64,000 nucleotides of DNA, from contig CBDCIT010000014.1 in NCBI GenBank assembly GCA_965217615.1, forward strand, positions 234,773 to 298,772, given 5' to 3'. Each line of letters begins with the position of its first letter. Position 1 is the stretch's first letter. Below, in pieces: positions 54,270 to 63,027 of the stretch. The stretch is from CAVOAK01 sp965217615 (GTDB lineage: Bacteria; Pseudomonadota; Alphaproteobacteria; UBA8366; CAVOAK01). The position numbers and the translations under genes were made by a program. The notes beneath the pieces were generated by a model. The model ran no database searches, was not told the origin of the DNA, and saw nothing but the letters and a program-made list of their open reading frames with translations.

Positions 54270-55622
54270 TCAGACGGCCGCCTTCTCGGTTGCGCGGACG
54301 TCGGCCGCCGCCGCCTGCTCTTCCTGGTTGGTCGCGTAGTCCAGCCCCAGCAGCTCGATCTGCTTCGGAATACGCAGCACGTTCGCCGCCGCCAGGATCT
54401 TGGCGACGATCCAGCCCGGCAGGAAACCGAGCACGAAGAACATGATGATCGCGCCGACGAACTGGCCGAGCGGGTTGATCGCGGCGTAGCCTTCATAGGG
54501 CGAGCTCGGATAGCCCCACAGCACGAAGCCGCAGACCACCACGCCGATAAATCCGGCATAGCCGTGGACCGCCACGGCACCGACGGCGTCATCGATCTTA
54601 AACTTGCGTTCCACCCAGTAGTGCAGCTTGTAGGCGCAGTAGGTGCCGAAGCCGCCGATGATCATGGCATGGATCGGATGGTACAGATCGTTACCCGCAG
54701 ACGCCGTGATGAGGCCCGCCAGGCCGCCGGAATAGGTCCAGAAGGCATTGCCCCTGGAGACCAGATAACCGACCAGCAGACCGCCAGAGAGCGACATCAG
54801 GAAATTCACCGTGATGGCACCGAGCGTGGTCGGCGTCAGGTAGATCGTGGTCGCCGTCCAGGTGTTGCCCTTGATAAGCCCGTCGATGCCTTCGGGGCTG
54901 ATGATCGGCACGTTGCAGGCCACGTAGAAGCCCCAGAAGCCGGCATAGATCATGAACAGGCCGAGGCACACCATCCACGGGTTGCGCGGATTGATGTCCC
55001 GCGGCGTGCCGTCTGCGGCGAACTTGCCGAGCCTTGGACCCAGCACGACCAGAATGCCGAGCGCGAACCCGCCGGCGATCGCGTGGATGACGCCGGAGGC
55101 GTAGGCGTCGTGATAGCCCAGCAGCTTGACCATCCAGCCGCCAGAGTGCCAGCCCCAGGCCGCATCGATGATCCAGGCGGCCGATCCGATCACGACGGCA
55201 AGGATCCAGAAGGCGCCGGAATTGATCCGCTCGATCACCGAACCGGAGACGATGGAGGCTGCCGTCCAGGAGAACAGCAGGAAGGCCGCCCAGAACACAC
55301 CGGTAACCCGGTCGCCGACGTTCGGGCCCATGGTCTCCGACCAGGGCGTGTTGGCCACCCCGGCCTTGAGGTCGAGCCCGCCGGTGATCCAGGGTCCGTT
55401 CGGCATGGCCCAGTAGAGCCACCAGCCGAAGAAGAAGAACGTGATCGTGACCAGCGGGATCAGCATCGTGTTCTTCATCAGCGTATGCATGTGGTTCCGC
55501 CGCCGGCTCGCGCCGACTTCGTACATGCAGAACCCGATATGGATAAAAAACATCAACGGTATGGTCGCCCAGTAATAGAACTCGGTGAATACCGTCGTCA
55601 GGGCGTTGAGATTGCCTTCCAT
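54270..55622 (-). CDS. amt: Amt/Rh-family ammonium transporter
   Basis: A 450-aa inner-membrane protein with about eleven hydrophobic segments. The twin histidines of the conduction pore are present: H180 in SGVIHAIAGG and H353 in GAVAVHGYAGF. The N-terminus MEGNLNALTTVFTEFYYWAT lacks a cleavable signal peptide. It is more distant from E. coli AmtB than usual and has the Asp-Asp in KIDDAVGAVAVHG. No glnK is adjacent, so the customary PII regulation is not evident. Confidence 0.93.
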   Translation of the reverse strand: MEGNLNALTTVFTEFYYWATIPLMFFIHIGFCMYEVGASRRRNHMHTLMKNTMLIPLVTITFFFFGWWLYWAMPNGPWITGGLDLKAGVANTPWSETMGPNVGDRVTGVFWAAFLLFSWTAASIVSGSVIERINSGAFWILAVVIGSAAWIIDAAWGWHSGGWMVKLLGYHDAYASGVIHAIAGGFALGILVVLGPRLGKFAADGTPRDINPRNPWMVCLGLFMIYAGFWGFYVACNVPIISPEGIDGLIKGNTWTATTIYLTPTTLGAITVNFLMSLSGGLLVGYLVSRGNAFWTYSGGLAGLITASAGNDLYHPIHAMIIGGFGTYCAYKLHYWVERKFKIDDAVGAVAVHGYAGFIGVVVCGFVLWGYPSSPYEGYAAINPLGQFVGAIIMFFVLGFLPGWIVAKILAAANVLRIPKQIELLGLDYATNQEEQAAAADVRATEKAAV

Positions 55623-55765
55623 GGATCTGGCTCCCCGGATACTCGAACGGTTGTCTCATGGCACCAACAGGACCGGTTCGAACCAATTTGTTCCGGCCGG
55701 CAAATTCCCTGTCCAGTGACAGCATGGCGGTTTTCTCGAACTATTTCAATAATTTTGACTGTAAT

Positions 55766-56854
55766 GGCTTTGGTGCATGGAGCCGCGATGGTGTGATCGC
55801 CCATTCCCCGGTTGGTTAGCGGATCCTGATTGTGTTTGGTTTCGCCGCACGGATAGAGCGATTGAGTGCGTCGATCTGCATGGCGATTTCGGTTTGTTGG
55901 GATTGGAATGTGCGAGCGGTGAGCTTGCCGCCGTTGAGCCTCTTGACGCGAACCATGGCTGTTTCGCCAAGCGCTCTCAATCCGTAGCCCTGTCGTTTCT
56001 GCCAGTTCATCCTTCCCTTCGACGCGATCTCCGCCGCATGGTGCTCCCGTTCCGATCCGCCATGAGGGGTGTCCGGGGGAGGAATGGATGTGGCGCGTGG
56101 CGGGATGATGATTTCAGGTGGTGAATTCGGTGGCCGAGCTTCTCGGATCGCTTTTGTCACGGGCTCCCCGTCATAGGCGCCGTCGGCAAACACGCGCCGG
56201 ATCATCCCACCGGAACCGGCGACCAACGGTCCCGCCATCGTCGCATCGACCGTGTCGTCACCGGTCAGTTCATGCGTCCGGATCTCGCTGCTGGCCGGGT
56301 CAACCGAGATATGCAGTTTGCGCCACGAGCGCCGCGTTTCACCGTGCTTGGCGCGAGCCCACTCGCCAGCGCCAAAGAATTTCAGGCCCGTGGAATCCAG
56401 CACGATATCCGTAGGCCATTTGTTCGTGCTAGTTTCCACAACGACATCCACCGTTCGCCGCCGCCGCGACAGCGTGGTGTGATCCGGCACCGGCAGATCG
56501 CACCCCATAAAGTCCACGAGGGAACGCACAAAGCCTTCCGTCTGGCGCAGCGGCAGTCTGAAGACCATCCCCAGCATCAGTGTCGTGGAAATCGCCAACT
56601 CTGAAAACCGCCGCTGGCCACCAGGAGTTCGCCGTTTGGCTGCGTCCCATTGCTCCAGGGCGCGCTCATCAATCCAGAAACGAATGTCGCCGCGCCGAAC
56701 CAAACCACGGTCATAATCCGGCCAGTTCATGACCCGGTACTTGGCTCTGGGGATATGGTGGCGACGCGATGCGTGGAACTTGAAAGGCATGACAAACTCT
56801 CAAAGACGGAAGCGGAGCCAGATATACTAATCCTCAGGTCCATGCACCAAAGCC
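55766..56854 (-). mobile_element. IS5-family element, copy B
   Basis: A 1089-bp element, same orientation as copy A at 42531-43619 and identical except two bases. Its terminal inverted repeats GGCTTTGGTGCATGGA/TCCATGCACCAAAGCC are complete. It sits 143 bases downstream of the amt start, forming the right boundary of the nitrogen cassette. The flanks (TGTAAT left, GAGGAA right) show no target duplication. Confidence 0.93.
55816..56790 (-). CDS. IS5-family transposase (copy B)
   Basis: A 324-aa DDE transposase identical to copy A except two Ala-to-Val changes (GDDTVDAT and ETAMVRVK). All DDE residues are kept. Both copies look functional, so composite mobilisation of the intervening 14.3 kb is feasible. 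Confidence 0.95.
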   Translation of the reverse strand: MPFKFHASRRHHIPRAKYRVMNWPDYDRGLVRRGDIRFWIDERALEQWDAAKRRTPGGQRRFSELAISTTLMLGMVFRLPLRQTEGFVRSLVDFMGCDLPVPDHTTLSRRRRTVDVVVETSTNKWPTDIVLDSTGLKFFGAGEWARAKHGETRRSWRKLHISVDPASSEIRTHELTGDDTVDATMAGPLVAGSGGMIRRVFADGAYDGEPVTKAIREARPPNSPPEIIIPPRATSIPPPDTPHGGSEREHHAAEIASKGRMNWQKRQGYGLRALGETAMVRVKRLNGGKLTARTFQSQQTEIAMQIDALNRSIRAAKPNTIRIR

Positions 56855-56993
56855 GAGGAACACCACTACGCCATGCTTGTTGTTCGGCGTGGAATATTGA
56901 CCCCCTATTGGGGGTTATCGGCGTCCAAAATTGACCCCCCTGGGTTTGTGATTTTTAACACACCTTGTTGTTTGGACAGACGAGGTGGGGGAG

Positions 56994-58508
56994 ATGCTGG
57001 TTGTGGAGACGATTGCGCGGATCCGTCGGGATCATCTGGTGAGGGGTGTTCCGATCAAGAAGATCGCCCGGGATTTGAGGGTTTCGAAGAACACGGTGCG
57101 CAAGGTGGTTCGGGGTGATGAGACCTCGTTCAGCTACGAGCGCAAGATCCAGCCGATGCCGAAGCTTGGGCCGTGGGTGGAGGAGCTGGAGCGCCGGCTT
57201 GAGGCCAACGAGAAGAAGCCGCGCCGGGACCGCTTTTCTCTGCTGCGGATTCATGAAGACCTTGCGGCTCTGGGCTATGGCGGCGGCTACGACGCGGTGC
57301 GCCGCTACGCCAGGACCTGGCGTCGGCGGTGGCGGCTGTTGTCGCCGTCGCAGGGTTTTGTGCCGCTGAGCTTCGATCCCGGCGAGGCCTACCAGTTCGA
57401 CTGGAGCCACGAGTACGCGCGCCTGTCGGGTGTGACGACCAAGGTGAAGGCAGCGCACATGCGGCTCTGCTACAGCCGCATGCAGCTGGTTCAGATCTTC
57501 CCGCGCGAGAGCCAGGAGATGGTGTTCGAGGCGCACGAACGGGCCTTCCACTTCTTCGGCGGGGTCTGCCGGCGGGGCATCTACGACAACATGAAGACGG
57601 CGGTGAGCATGGTCTTCGTGGGCAAGGAGCGCGCCTACAACCGGCGCTTTCTGGAGCTGTGCTCCCACCATCTGGTGGAGCCGGTGGCGTGCACTCCGGG
57701 TGCGGGCTGGGAGAAGGGCCAGGTCGAGAGGCAGGTGGGTTACCTCCGCGGCCGCTTGTTCGTGCCCATCCCGCGGGGCGGCTCCTACGCCGAGATCAAC
57801 GAGTGGCTGATGGATCGGTGCATCGAGGACGCCAAGAAGCGGCCGCATCCGATGATCGAGGGCAAGACGGTGTGGCAGGTGTTCGAGGAGGAGCGACCCT
57901 TCCTGATGGCCTATCGCGGCCCCTTCGACGGCTTCCACGCCACCGAGGTATCGGTCTCCAAGACCTGTCTGGTGCGCTTCGACAACAATCACTACAGCGT
58001 GGCGGCCCGCGCCGTGGGGCGGACGGTCGACGTGCGGGCCTATGCCGATCGGATTGTCATCCGCCAGGATGGCGAGACCGTTGCCGAACACCCCCGGAGC
58101 TTTGGACGCGGTGAGATCGCCTGCAATCCATGGCACTACGTGCCGATCCTGACACGGAAGCCCGGTGCGCTGAGGAATGGCGCGCCTTTCAAGGGTTGGC
58201 AACTGCCCGGCGCGCTGGGCCGCATGCGGGCACGGCTCACCGGCCGCGACGACGGTGATCGTCAGATCGTCAAAATCCTCGCGGCGGTGCTGGAGGACGG
58301 GCTGGAGGCGGTCGAGGCGGCCTGCGCCGAAGCGCTCGCCTGCGGCGCCTGCAGCGCTGACGTTGTGCTCAACATCCTCGCCCGGCACCGCCAGCCGCCG
58401 CCGCCGCCGGCCATCCCAACGCCCGAGGGCCTGCAGCTTCGCCACCAGCCGGTGGCCGACTGCCGCCGCTACGACCGCCTGAGGGAGGCCGGTCATGGAG
58501 CGTCATGA
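56994..58508 (+). CDS. istA: IS21 transposase IstA
   Basis: A 504-aa transposase. HTH: HLVRGVPIKKIARDLRVSKN. DDE core: YQFDWSHEYARLSGVTTKVK (first Asp), RRGIYDNMKTAVSMVFVGK (second Asp) and GWEKGQVERQVGYLRGRLFV (Glu). The ATG at 56994 follows GAGGTGGGGGAG. Frame and length are normal. It overlaps istB by 14 bases, which is the usual arrangement. Confidence 0.94.
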   Translation: MLVVETIARIRRDHLVRGVPIKKIARDLRVSKNTVRKVVRGDETSFSYERKIQPMPKLGPWVEELERRLEANEKKPRRDRFSLLRIHEDLAALGYGGGYDAVRRYARTWRRRWRLLSPSQGFVPLSFDPGEAYQFDWSHEYARLSGVTTKVKAAHMRLCYSRMQLVQIFPRESQEMVFEAHERAFHFFGGVCRRGIYDNMKTAVSMVFVGKERAYNRRFLELCSHHLVEPVACTPGAGWEKGQVERQVGYLRGRLFVPIPRGGSYAEINEWLMDRCIEDAKKRPHPMIEGKTVWQVFEEERPFLMAYRGPFDGFHATEVSVSKTCLVRFDNNHYSVAARAVGRTVDVRAYADRIVIRQDGETVAEHPRSFGRGEIACNPWHYVPILTRKPGALRNGAPFKGWQLPGALGRMRARLTGRDDGDRQIVKILAAVLEDGLEAVEAACAEALACGACSADVVLNILARHRQPPPPPAIPTPEGLQLRHQPVADCRRYDRLREAGHGAS

Positions 58509-59217
58509 TGTGCTGGCGATGATGACGGCGCTGAAGCTTGCAGGCATGCGCGCCGCCTACGACGACATCCTCGCCGACGGGCTCAAGCGCCGTCATCCGG
58601 TGCAACAGATCATCGGTACGCTGCTGCAGACCGAGGTCGCCGACAAGCAGGCGCGCTCCATCAAGTACCAGATGACGTCCGCCAAGCTGCCGACGGCCAA
58701 GGAGCTGGCCGATTTCGATATCGCCGCTTCCCCGGTCAATGAGCCCCTGATCCAGGAACTCGCCGGCGGCGACTTCCTGGAGAGCAAGCGCAACATCGTG
58801 CTGGTCGGCGGCACCGGCACCGGAAAGACCCATCTCGCCGTCGCCATCGCCCGCGCCTGTATCAGAAAGGGCGCCCGTGGCCGCTGCTACAACGTCGTCG
58901 ACCTGGTCAACCACCTCGAGGCCGAACTCCGCTCCGGACGCCAAGGCCGTCCCGCAGACCAACTCGTCCGACGCGACTTCGTCATCCTCGACGAACTCGG
59001 CTACCTGCCCTTCGCCCCAGGCCGGTGGCCAGCTGCTGTTCCACCTGATGAGCCGGCTCTACGAGCGCACCTCGATCATCGTCACCACCAACCTCGCTTT
59101 CGGCGAATGGCCCTCCGTCTTCGGCGACCCCAAGATGACCACAGCCCTGCTCGACCGCCTGACCCACCATTGCGAGATCATCGAAACGAGAGCTGGCGCT
59201 TCAAGAACCGCTGCTGA
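58495..59217 (+). pseudogene. istB: IS21 helper ATPase IstB, frame-disturbed
   Basis: The N-terminus (MERHDVLAMMTALKLAGMRA) and P-loop GGTGTGKTHLAVAIARA are in frame, and the frame holds to DELGYLPFA. Near 59015 an extra C (CCCC) shifts it; the correct protein, QAGGQLLFHLMSRLYERTSI and SIIVTTNLAFGEWPSVFGDP, continues in the next frame. Near 59190 a loss of several bases returns the frame to ESWRFKNRC. The first break is at a homopolymer. The element may not be able to transpose if the breaks are real. Confidence 0.85.
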
Positions 59218-59432
59218 CCCGGCACAGGCCGTGCCTGCGGCCCGCTTGCCCCGGTGGGTCAACAGGCTTGACGTATACGTCAAGCCCACGCGGCTTCGCT
59301 CCGCGCACCGCAAGGCGCTACACGAAGCCGCTCGGGTCCCCCTATTGACTACCGGGACAACCTCCGCCGTGCCATTAAGGGGGGTCAATATTGCACGCCG
59401 ATAGGGGGTCAATTTTGGACGCCGATTGACAG

Positions 59433-59555
59433 ACTGCCTTCTACGAGGCGGTCAAGGAACCGTCCGACGACATCATCCTGCTGCGCAACCCCACGCCAGA
59501 CCAAACCGTTATCGCGTCGTCCGACGACGACATCTACAACACCGATGCCGCGTGA
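59433..59555 (+). pseudogene. 3' end of an unknown gene cut by IS21
   Basis: The frame starting right after the IS21 end reads AFYEAVKEPSDDIILLRNPT and ends at the TGA 59553-59555, forty residues. It is the C-terminus of a gene whose 5' part is not in the window, so IS21 inserted into it or a rearrangement removed it. I do not recognise the family. Confidence 0.55.
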
Positions 59556-59617
59556 GGGGGGTGGCTTCCGTTCGCCTTCACGGGCGCGATGGGCGCTGCG
59601 GTATTCAAAGACAAGGT

Positions 59618-59733
59618 TGGGCGCGTCGCTTCGCGACCGGGGCTACCCTGCCGAGCCCGCTGCGCGGTCTCGACCCTGCGGGCGGGTATCCCTCGCGCCT
59701 CCGCTCGCAAACTCGCTGCGCGCTCCGCTTGCC
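59618..59733. repeat. 116-bp GC-rich direct repeat, copy 1
   Basis: Opens TGGGCGCGTCGCTTCGCGAC and closes CTCCGCTTGCC; the same sequence with about 12 % differences is at 61174-61289. It is full of short palindromes (GTCGCTTCGCGAC, CGCTGCGCG). Several overlapping frames through it are open because of codon-like GC repeats and are not genes. Confidence 0.8.
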
Positions 59734-59813
59734 AAGAAAAGCAGGTCCGTCAATGGGGAAAGGGGTACTCCTCCCGACGTATGCCCATTGTCCCACACGT
59801 GCTCAGTGCGCCA

Positions 59814-59829
59814 ACCCGCTAAAGCGGGT
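59814..59829. other. Short hairpin
   Basis: ACCCGC-TAAA-GCGGGT forms a tight hairpin about 105 bases upstream of the DUF2493-like gene. No T run follows, so it is not a clear terminator. Confidence 0.4.
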
Positions 59830-59934
59830 CCTCCACTGCGCGCGCGTGAATCAATAGGCACACGTCGGGAGACGAACGCCCCGGCGCTTCAGGGGCCGAA
59901 AGGCTCAACCTCACTCTTGCATCAGGAGAACGAC

Positions 59935-60854
59935 ATGTTCGATATCGACAACACTCAGGCTCAGTCAGTCACCGCGACCGTTTGCGAGAACGCGCAGCTC
60001 TACGGCGCCACTCCGGAACGCGACGAGTTCGACCCCTGCGAGGTCTGGGACCAAGACGACGGCGATGGACGCGGTGGGCGAAGCGTTCCGCATCATCGCA
60101 GAAGGCGTCGGTCCCACCGGCACTCAGCTCGCCGACGAACGCGAGAGCCCCCTCTGGGGCTTCGTCAACACCTTCGACGCACAGGTCCGCAGACTCGACC
60201 GCAGCGTCGATAGGCTGAGCCCCGAGCTCCGCGACCTCCAGCGCGAGCAGGACGGCACCGAAATCAAGTCCCGCGAGCTGGAGCTGGTGACCGACCGCGC
60301 GCAGAACTTCGGCGACCGGCGCGACGCGTTCGAGAAGATGCGCGACGCAGCAGCCGACGCCTACCGCGCAGACACCGGCAGCACCTGGCGCCCGCGCCGC
60401 GGCAGCAACGTCTCGCAGACCGGCAAGCTCACCTCGGCGGCCATCGACGCACGCGACTTCATGCGGGCGAGGAAGGACCGCGAGATGAAGGCGCACCTGC
60501 CCCAGGGAACCCTGGTCGCCATCGCGGGCGGGAAGAACGTCTCGGACGCAGGCGCCGTCATCAACCGTCTCGACAAGGCGAAGGCGAAGTACGACGACAT
60601 CATCCTCGTGCACGGCGGCGGACCCGGCGTCGAGCGCATCGCCGCGCAGTGGGCAGAACGCAACGGGGTGCACCAGGTGGTGTGCAAGCCCCGACTGGAA
60701 CGCACATGGACGGGCCGCTCCGTTCCGGCGCTACGACGAGCTGCTGAACCTCCTGCCGAAGGGCGTCATCGCGTTCCCCGGCTCCGGCATCACCGACAAC
60801 CTGGTCGACAAGGCCGTCGCGCTCGGAATCCCGGTGCAGCGGGTGGCTGCGTAG
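59935..60854 (+). pseudogene. DUF2493-type (SMF/YspA-like) protein, two frameshifts
   Basis: Starts at 59935 (MFDIDNTQAQSVTATVCENA) with RBS CAGGAG. The frame shifts near 60060 into GEAFRIIAEGVGPTGTQLAD and the central DQVRRLDRS/DLQREQDGTEIKSRELELV region. The nucleotide-binding-like core AIAGGKNVSDAGAVINRLDK and ILVHGGGPGVERIAAQWAER follows. It shifts again at a CCCC run near 60690, after which AAPFRRYDELLNLLPKGVIA and FPGSGITDNLVDKAVALGIP finish the domain. This family is typical of alphaproteobacterial plasmids and integrative elements. Removing one base at each site restores the gene. Confidence 0.75.
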
Positions 60855-61893
60855 CGCGCATCGCCACCACGGCCCGCGTCGCTCCGGCGGCGTGGCCCTT
60901 TTTCCTTTGTCTCCCACCACCATCAACGCCGCCGCCGTTCGCCTTCGCTTCGCGGCGGCTCCGCCGCTCTCCCTCCGCACGACCTCTCGACACCCGACGA
61001 CAATGTCCGGCACGCACCGACGGCGATGCCGATGATGGTGGCGATGCCGGTGCCGCTCGCGGTGACGCCGATTCTGCCTCTGGTAACTCCGATGCTCGCG
61101 ACGAAGGTGCAGACGGTCATGCAGCCGATGGTGTCGAACTTGGATACGGTTTCGCGTGACCTGACGATGAGGCTGGGCGCGTCGCTTCGCGACCGGGCTA
61201 CCCTGTCGAGCCCGCTGCGCGGTCTCGCCCCTTCGGGCGGGTATCCCTCGCGCCTCCGCTCCCTTCGGTCGCTGCGCGCTCCGCTTGCCCGGCGGCTCGC
61301 TTCGCTTACCGCCGCGTACCGGCCCGCCACCGCCAGCGCAGCGTTCGACGGCATCGTTGAGACCACCGCCGCGCTCTCCTCGCGCCGGCGCTTCGCGCAG
61401 CGCTCGTCGCGGCCTGCGCCTCGCTCGCCCTGGCCGGCTGCGCCGGCTGCGGGCATCGCCTCCGGCTCGGCCCGTTGCGCCGCGTGCCTCGCCGGGTGCC
61501 GGCTTCGCCGCGCACCGCTCGCTGCACTCGTGCAGGCGCTCCTGCGGAGCGCACCCGCACTTCGCTCCACACCGCGCCGTGCAGTCGTGTCCGCACGAGT
61601 GCGGACACTTCCGCCCGCGCCTCCGGCAGCGTGCTGCGCACGACTGCCCTGCGGCTCCGGCCGCACCGCCCGCCACTCAATCGCCGTGGCGGCTCCCTTC
61701 CGCCGGCTTCGCCGGCGTCGATTCCCCCATCGCTCATACCGCAGATTTGGCCGTCCTGACCGCCCGGGGCGGCCTTGGGTTCCACACCCGACGCATCGTT
61801 GATGCAGTCCGCGCAGGGCTGCATTTGCGCCGCCTCCGGTGCCCATGAGCATGATCTTGCGCACCCCTGTCGCCGTTTGACGTGCCGGAAACA
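60855..61893. other. About 1 kb without a recognised gene
   Basis: GC-rich DNA with many short palindromes (for example GTCCGCACGAGTGCGGAC near 61590) and a copy of the 116-bp repeat. Long open frames exist on both strands and in several phases, but their products are Arg/Ala/Pro-rich, overlap one another, and show no conserved domain. I see no convincing coding sequence or RNA gene. Confidence 0.6.
61174..61289. repeat. 116-bp GC-rich direct repeat, copy 2
   Basis: Matches 59618-59733 in the same orientation and over the same length. The two copies flank the DUF2493-like gene. The repeat has inverted sub-repeats, suggesting a structured, mobile or recombinogenic sequence. Confidence 0.8.
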
Positions 61894-61914
61894 GAGCTAC
61901 CAATCTGGTAGCTC
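61894..61914. promoter_or_regulatory. Operator-like palindrome 1
   Basis: A perfect inverted repeat GAGCTACCA-ATC-TGGTAGCTC. The same core occurs at 62003 and 62047, upstream of the ribbon-helix-helix gene. Such clustered sites are typical of autoregulated DNA-binding proteins. Confidence 0.6.
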
Positions 61915-62002
61915 CCTGGATCGAGACCCAAGCTCCTGATATTGCGTGGTTTATCGGCGCCGCGCCCCGATGCGTGTTTGCCGTGTAACACGCCCCGAAC
62001 AC

Positions 62003-62023
62003 GGAGCTACCAAATTGGTGGCG
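62003..62023. promoter_or_regulatory. Operator-like palindrome 2 (imperfect)
   Basis: Left arm GAGCTACCA is conserved, right arm TGGTGGCGC is degenerate. The centre is AAT. It lies 109 bases from site 1 and 44 bases from site 3, centre to centre. Confidence 0.5.
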
Positions 62024-62046
62024 CGCAGACCTGCGCACAGCTATGA

Positions 62047-62067
62047 CAGCTACCAATCTGGTAGCGT
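62047..62067. promoter_or_regulatory. Operator-like palindrome 3
   Basis: Core GCTACCA-ATC-TGGTAGC (62049-62065) is perfect and shares the ATC centre with site 1. It is about 77 bases upstream of the ATG at 62144, so binding here would cover or flank the promoter. Confidence 0.6.
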
Positions 62068-62143
62068 TCAACCCGTCGCCATCCACCTGCGATTTGCCGC
62101 CGATTCCCGTCCCGAGACCGGCCAGACACAAAAGAAACCGACC

Positions 62144-62487
62144 ATGGTTCAGACCGTCCAGAAGAACATCCGCCTCACTCCCGAGCAGTGGGAGCGCATC
62201 GAAAACGCCGCCGAGGAACGCGACCGGCTCGGCCAATCAGCTCCTCGTCGAGCTCGCCATGGAGGCGCTTGACCGCCGCGAATGGCCCCGCACCCAGGCG
62301 GAAATCTATCTCCTGCGCTCCGCGATGTTCACCGCCCAGGCCATAGCGCGCGACATGACGGCCGCCGGGCGCGACGAGGAGATCGAAGAAATCGCCCGCA
62401 ACATCTCCAAAGTCGCCCCGGAACTGCCGCCCGACCCCACCGATGACCCTGACGAGGGCGGGGGGTTCCGGCGGCATCCAGGAGTAG
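62144..62487 (+). pseudogene. Ribbon-helix-helix-like DNA-binding protein (frameshifted)
   Basis: Begins MVQTVQKNIRLTPEQWERIE and continues ENAAEERD, an RHH (CopG/Arc-like) opening. The frame shifts near 62228 into ANQLLVELAMEALDRREWPR and later AMFTAQAIARDMTAAGRDEE. A second shift at the G run near 62460 would end the protein as GGGSGGIQE with a TAG at 62485-62487, three bases before the next gene. Three palindromes upstream are plausible binding sites. It may be an antitoxin-like or partition-type regulator. Confidence 0.65.
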
Positions 62488-62490
62488 TTC

Positions 62491-63027
62491 GTGTCCTATA
62501 TCGACCCTCCCCAGCGCACAGAACCCTCCGATACCGCAGACAATCGCGACCACTGGAGCGAGGTCGGCGAGCTACTCGCCTCGCTCTATCGCATCGTCGA
62601 TCGCCTGGAAGCATTGTTTCCCGGCCGCAAGTTCACGCCCGACGGGCACTTGGTCGGCAGCATCGGCGAGGTAATTTCCGCACGATTGTTCCGCCTTGAG
62701 CTCCTGCCGGCCTCCGCCCCCGATCACGACGCCATTACTGCCGACGGCCGAAGGGTTCAGATCAAGTTCACCCAGGGCACGCGCGGCGTGGCGCTCCGGG
62801 CAGAGCCCGGACTATCTCCTCGTCCTCCGTTTGGTCCCCGACCGCTCTCTCGAGGTGGTCTACAACGGAAAGGGCAAGTCGCCCTGGTCCCAATCGGGCA
62901 AGATGCAGAACAACGGCCAACGCCAGATTCGCTTGCGCGCCTCCGCGCCATCAACCGCGATGTTGCCGAGCGCGAGCGACTGGATCCCTGCGGCATGATC
63001 GACCTCGCTCTACGGACCACGCCATGA
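62491..63027 (+). CDS. DUF6998-like protein with two compensating frameshifts
   Basis: GTG start, MSYIDPPQRTEPSDTADNRD, then HLVGSIGEVISARLFRLELL and DGRRVQIKFTQGTRGVALRA. Near 62806 one extra G diverts the frame; the correct continuation, DYLLVLRLVPDRSLEVVYNG and QSGKMQNNGQRQI, lies in the next frame. Near 62928 one missing T returns to SLARLRAINRDVAERERLD. As printed, the middle 40 residues are wrong. The fold resembles DUF6998, a PD-(D/E)XK-like small domain; the activity is unknown. It ends four bases into the RES gene. Confidence 0.65.
   Translation: MSYIDPPQRTEPSDTADNRDHWSEVGELLASLYRIVDRLEALFPGRKFTPDGHLVGSIGEVISARLFRLELLPASAPDHDAITADGRRVQIKFTQGTRGVALRAEPGLSPRPPFGPRPLSRGGLQRKGQVALVPIGQDAEQRPTPDSLARLRAINRDVAERERLDPCGMIDLALRTTP

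Larger units (their letters stand above)
56881..59431 (+). mobile_element. IS21-family element (istA-istB)
   Basis: A 2551-bp element from TGTTCGGCGTGG to the right end (reverse complement TGTCAATCGGCG). Each end has two copies of a motif like CGGCGTCCAAAATTGACCCCC, as usual for IS21. The right end also occurs as an inverted fragment at 42429. istA is intact and istB is frameshifted. A 26-bp stretch separates it from IS5 copy B. Confidence 0.93.

Noticed and set aside
54564..55796. 410-codon plus-strand frame opposite amt
   Set aside because: Shadow of the Amt gene, rich in Asp/His/Arg/Glu; no domain.
56955..58496. 513-codon minus-strand frame opposite istA
   Set aside because: Antisense of an intact DDE transposase; no family resemblance.
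59969..60673. 234-codon open frame on the minus strand opposite the DUF2493-like gene
   Set aside because: It is the antisense of a well-supported domain, is Arg/Val/Ala-rich, and has no recognisable family.
60600..61676. Long minus-strand frame with a cysteine-rich stretch (CPHSCGHDCTARCGAKCGC)
   Set aside because: The Cys pattern comes from palindromic GC repeats such as GTCCGCACGAGTGCGGAC; overlapping frames on both strands are equally open.
61860..62070. CRISPR-like array formed by the repeated GCTACCA sequences
   Set aside because: Only three copies at unequal spacing (109 and 44 bases) and each is a palindrome; operators explain them better.
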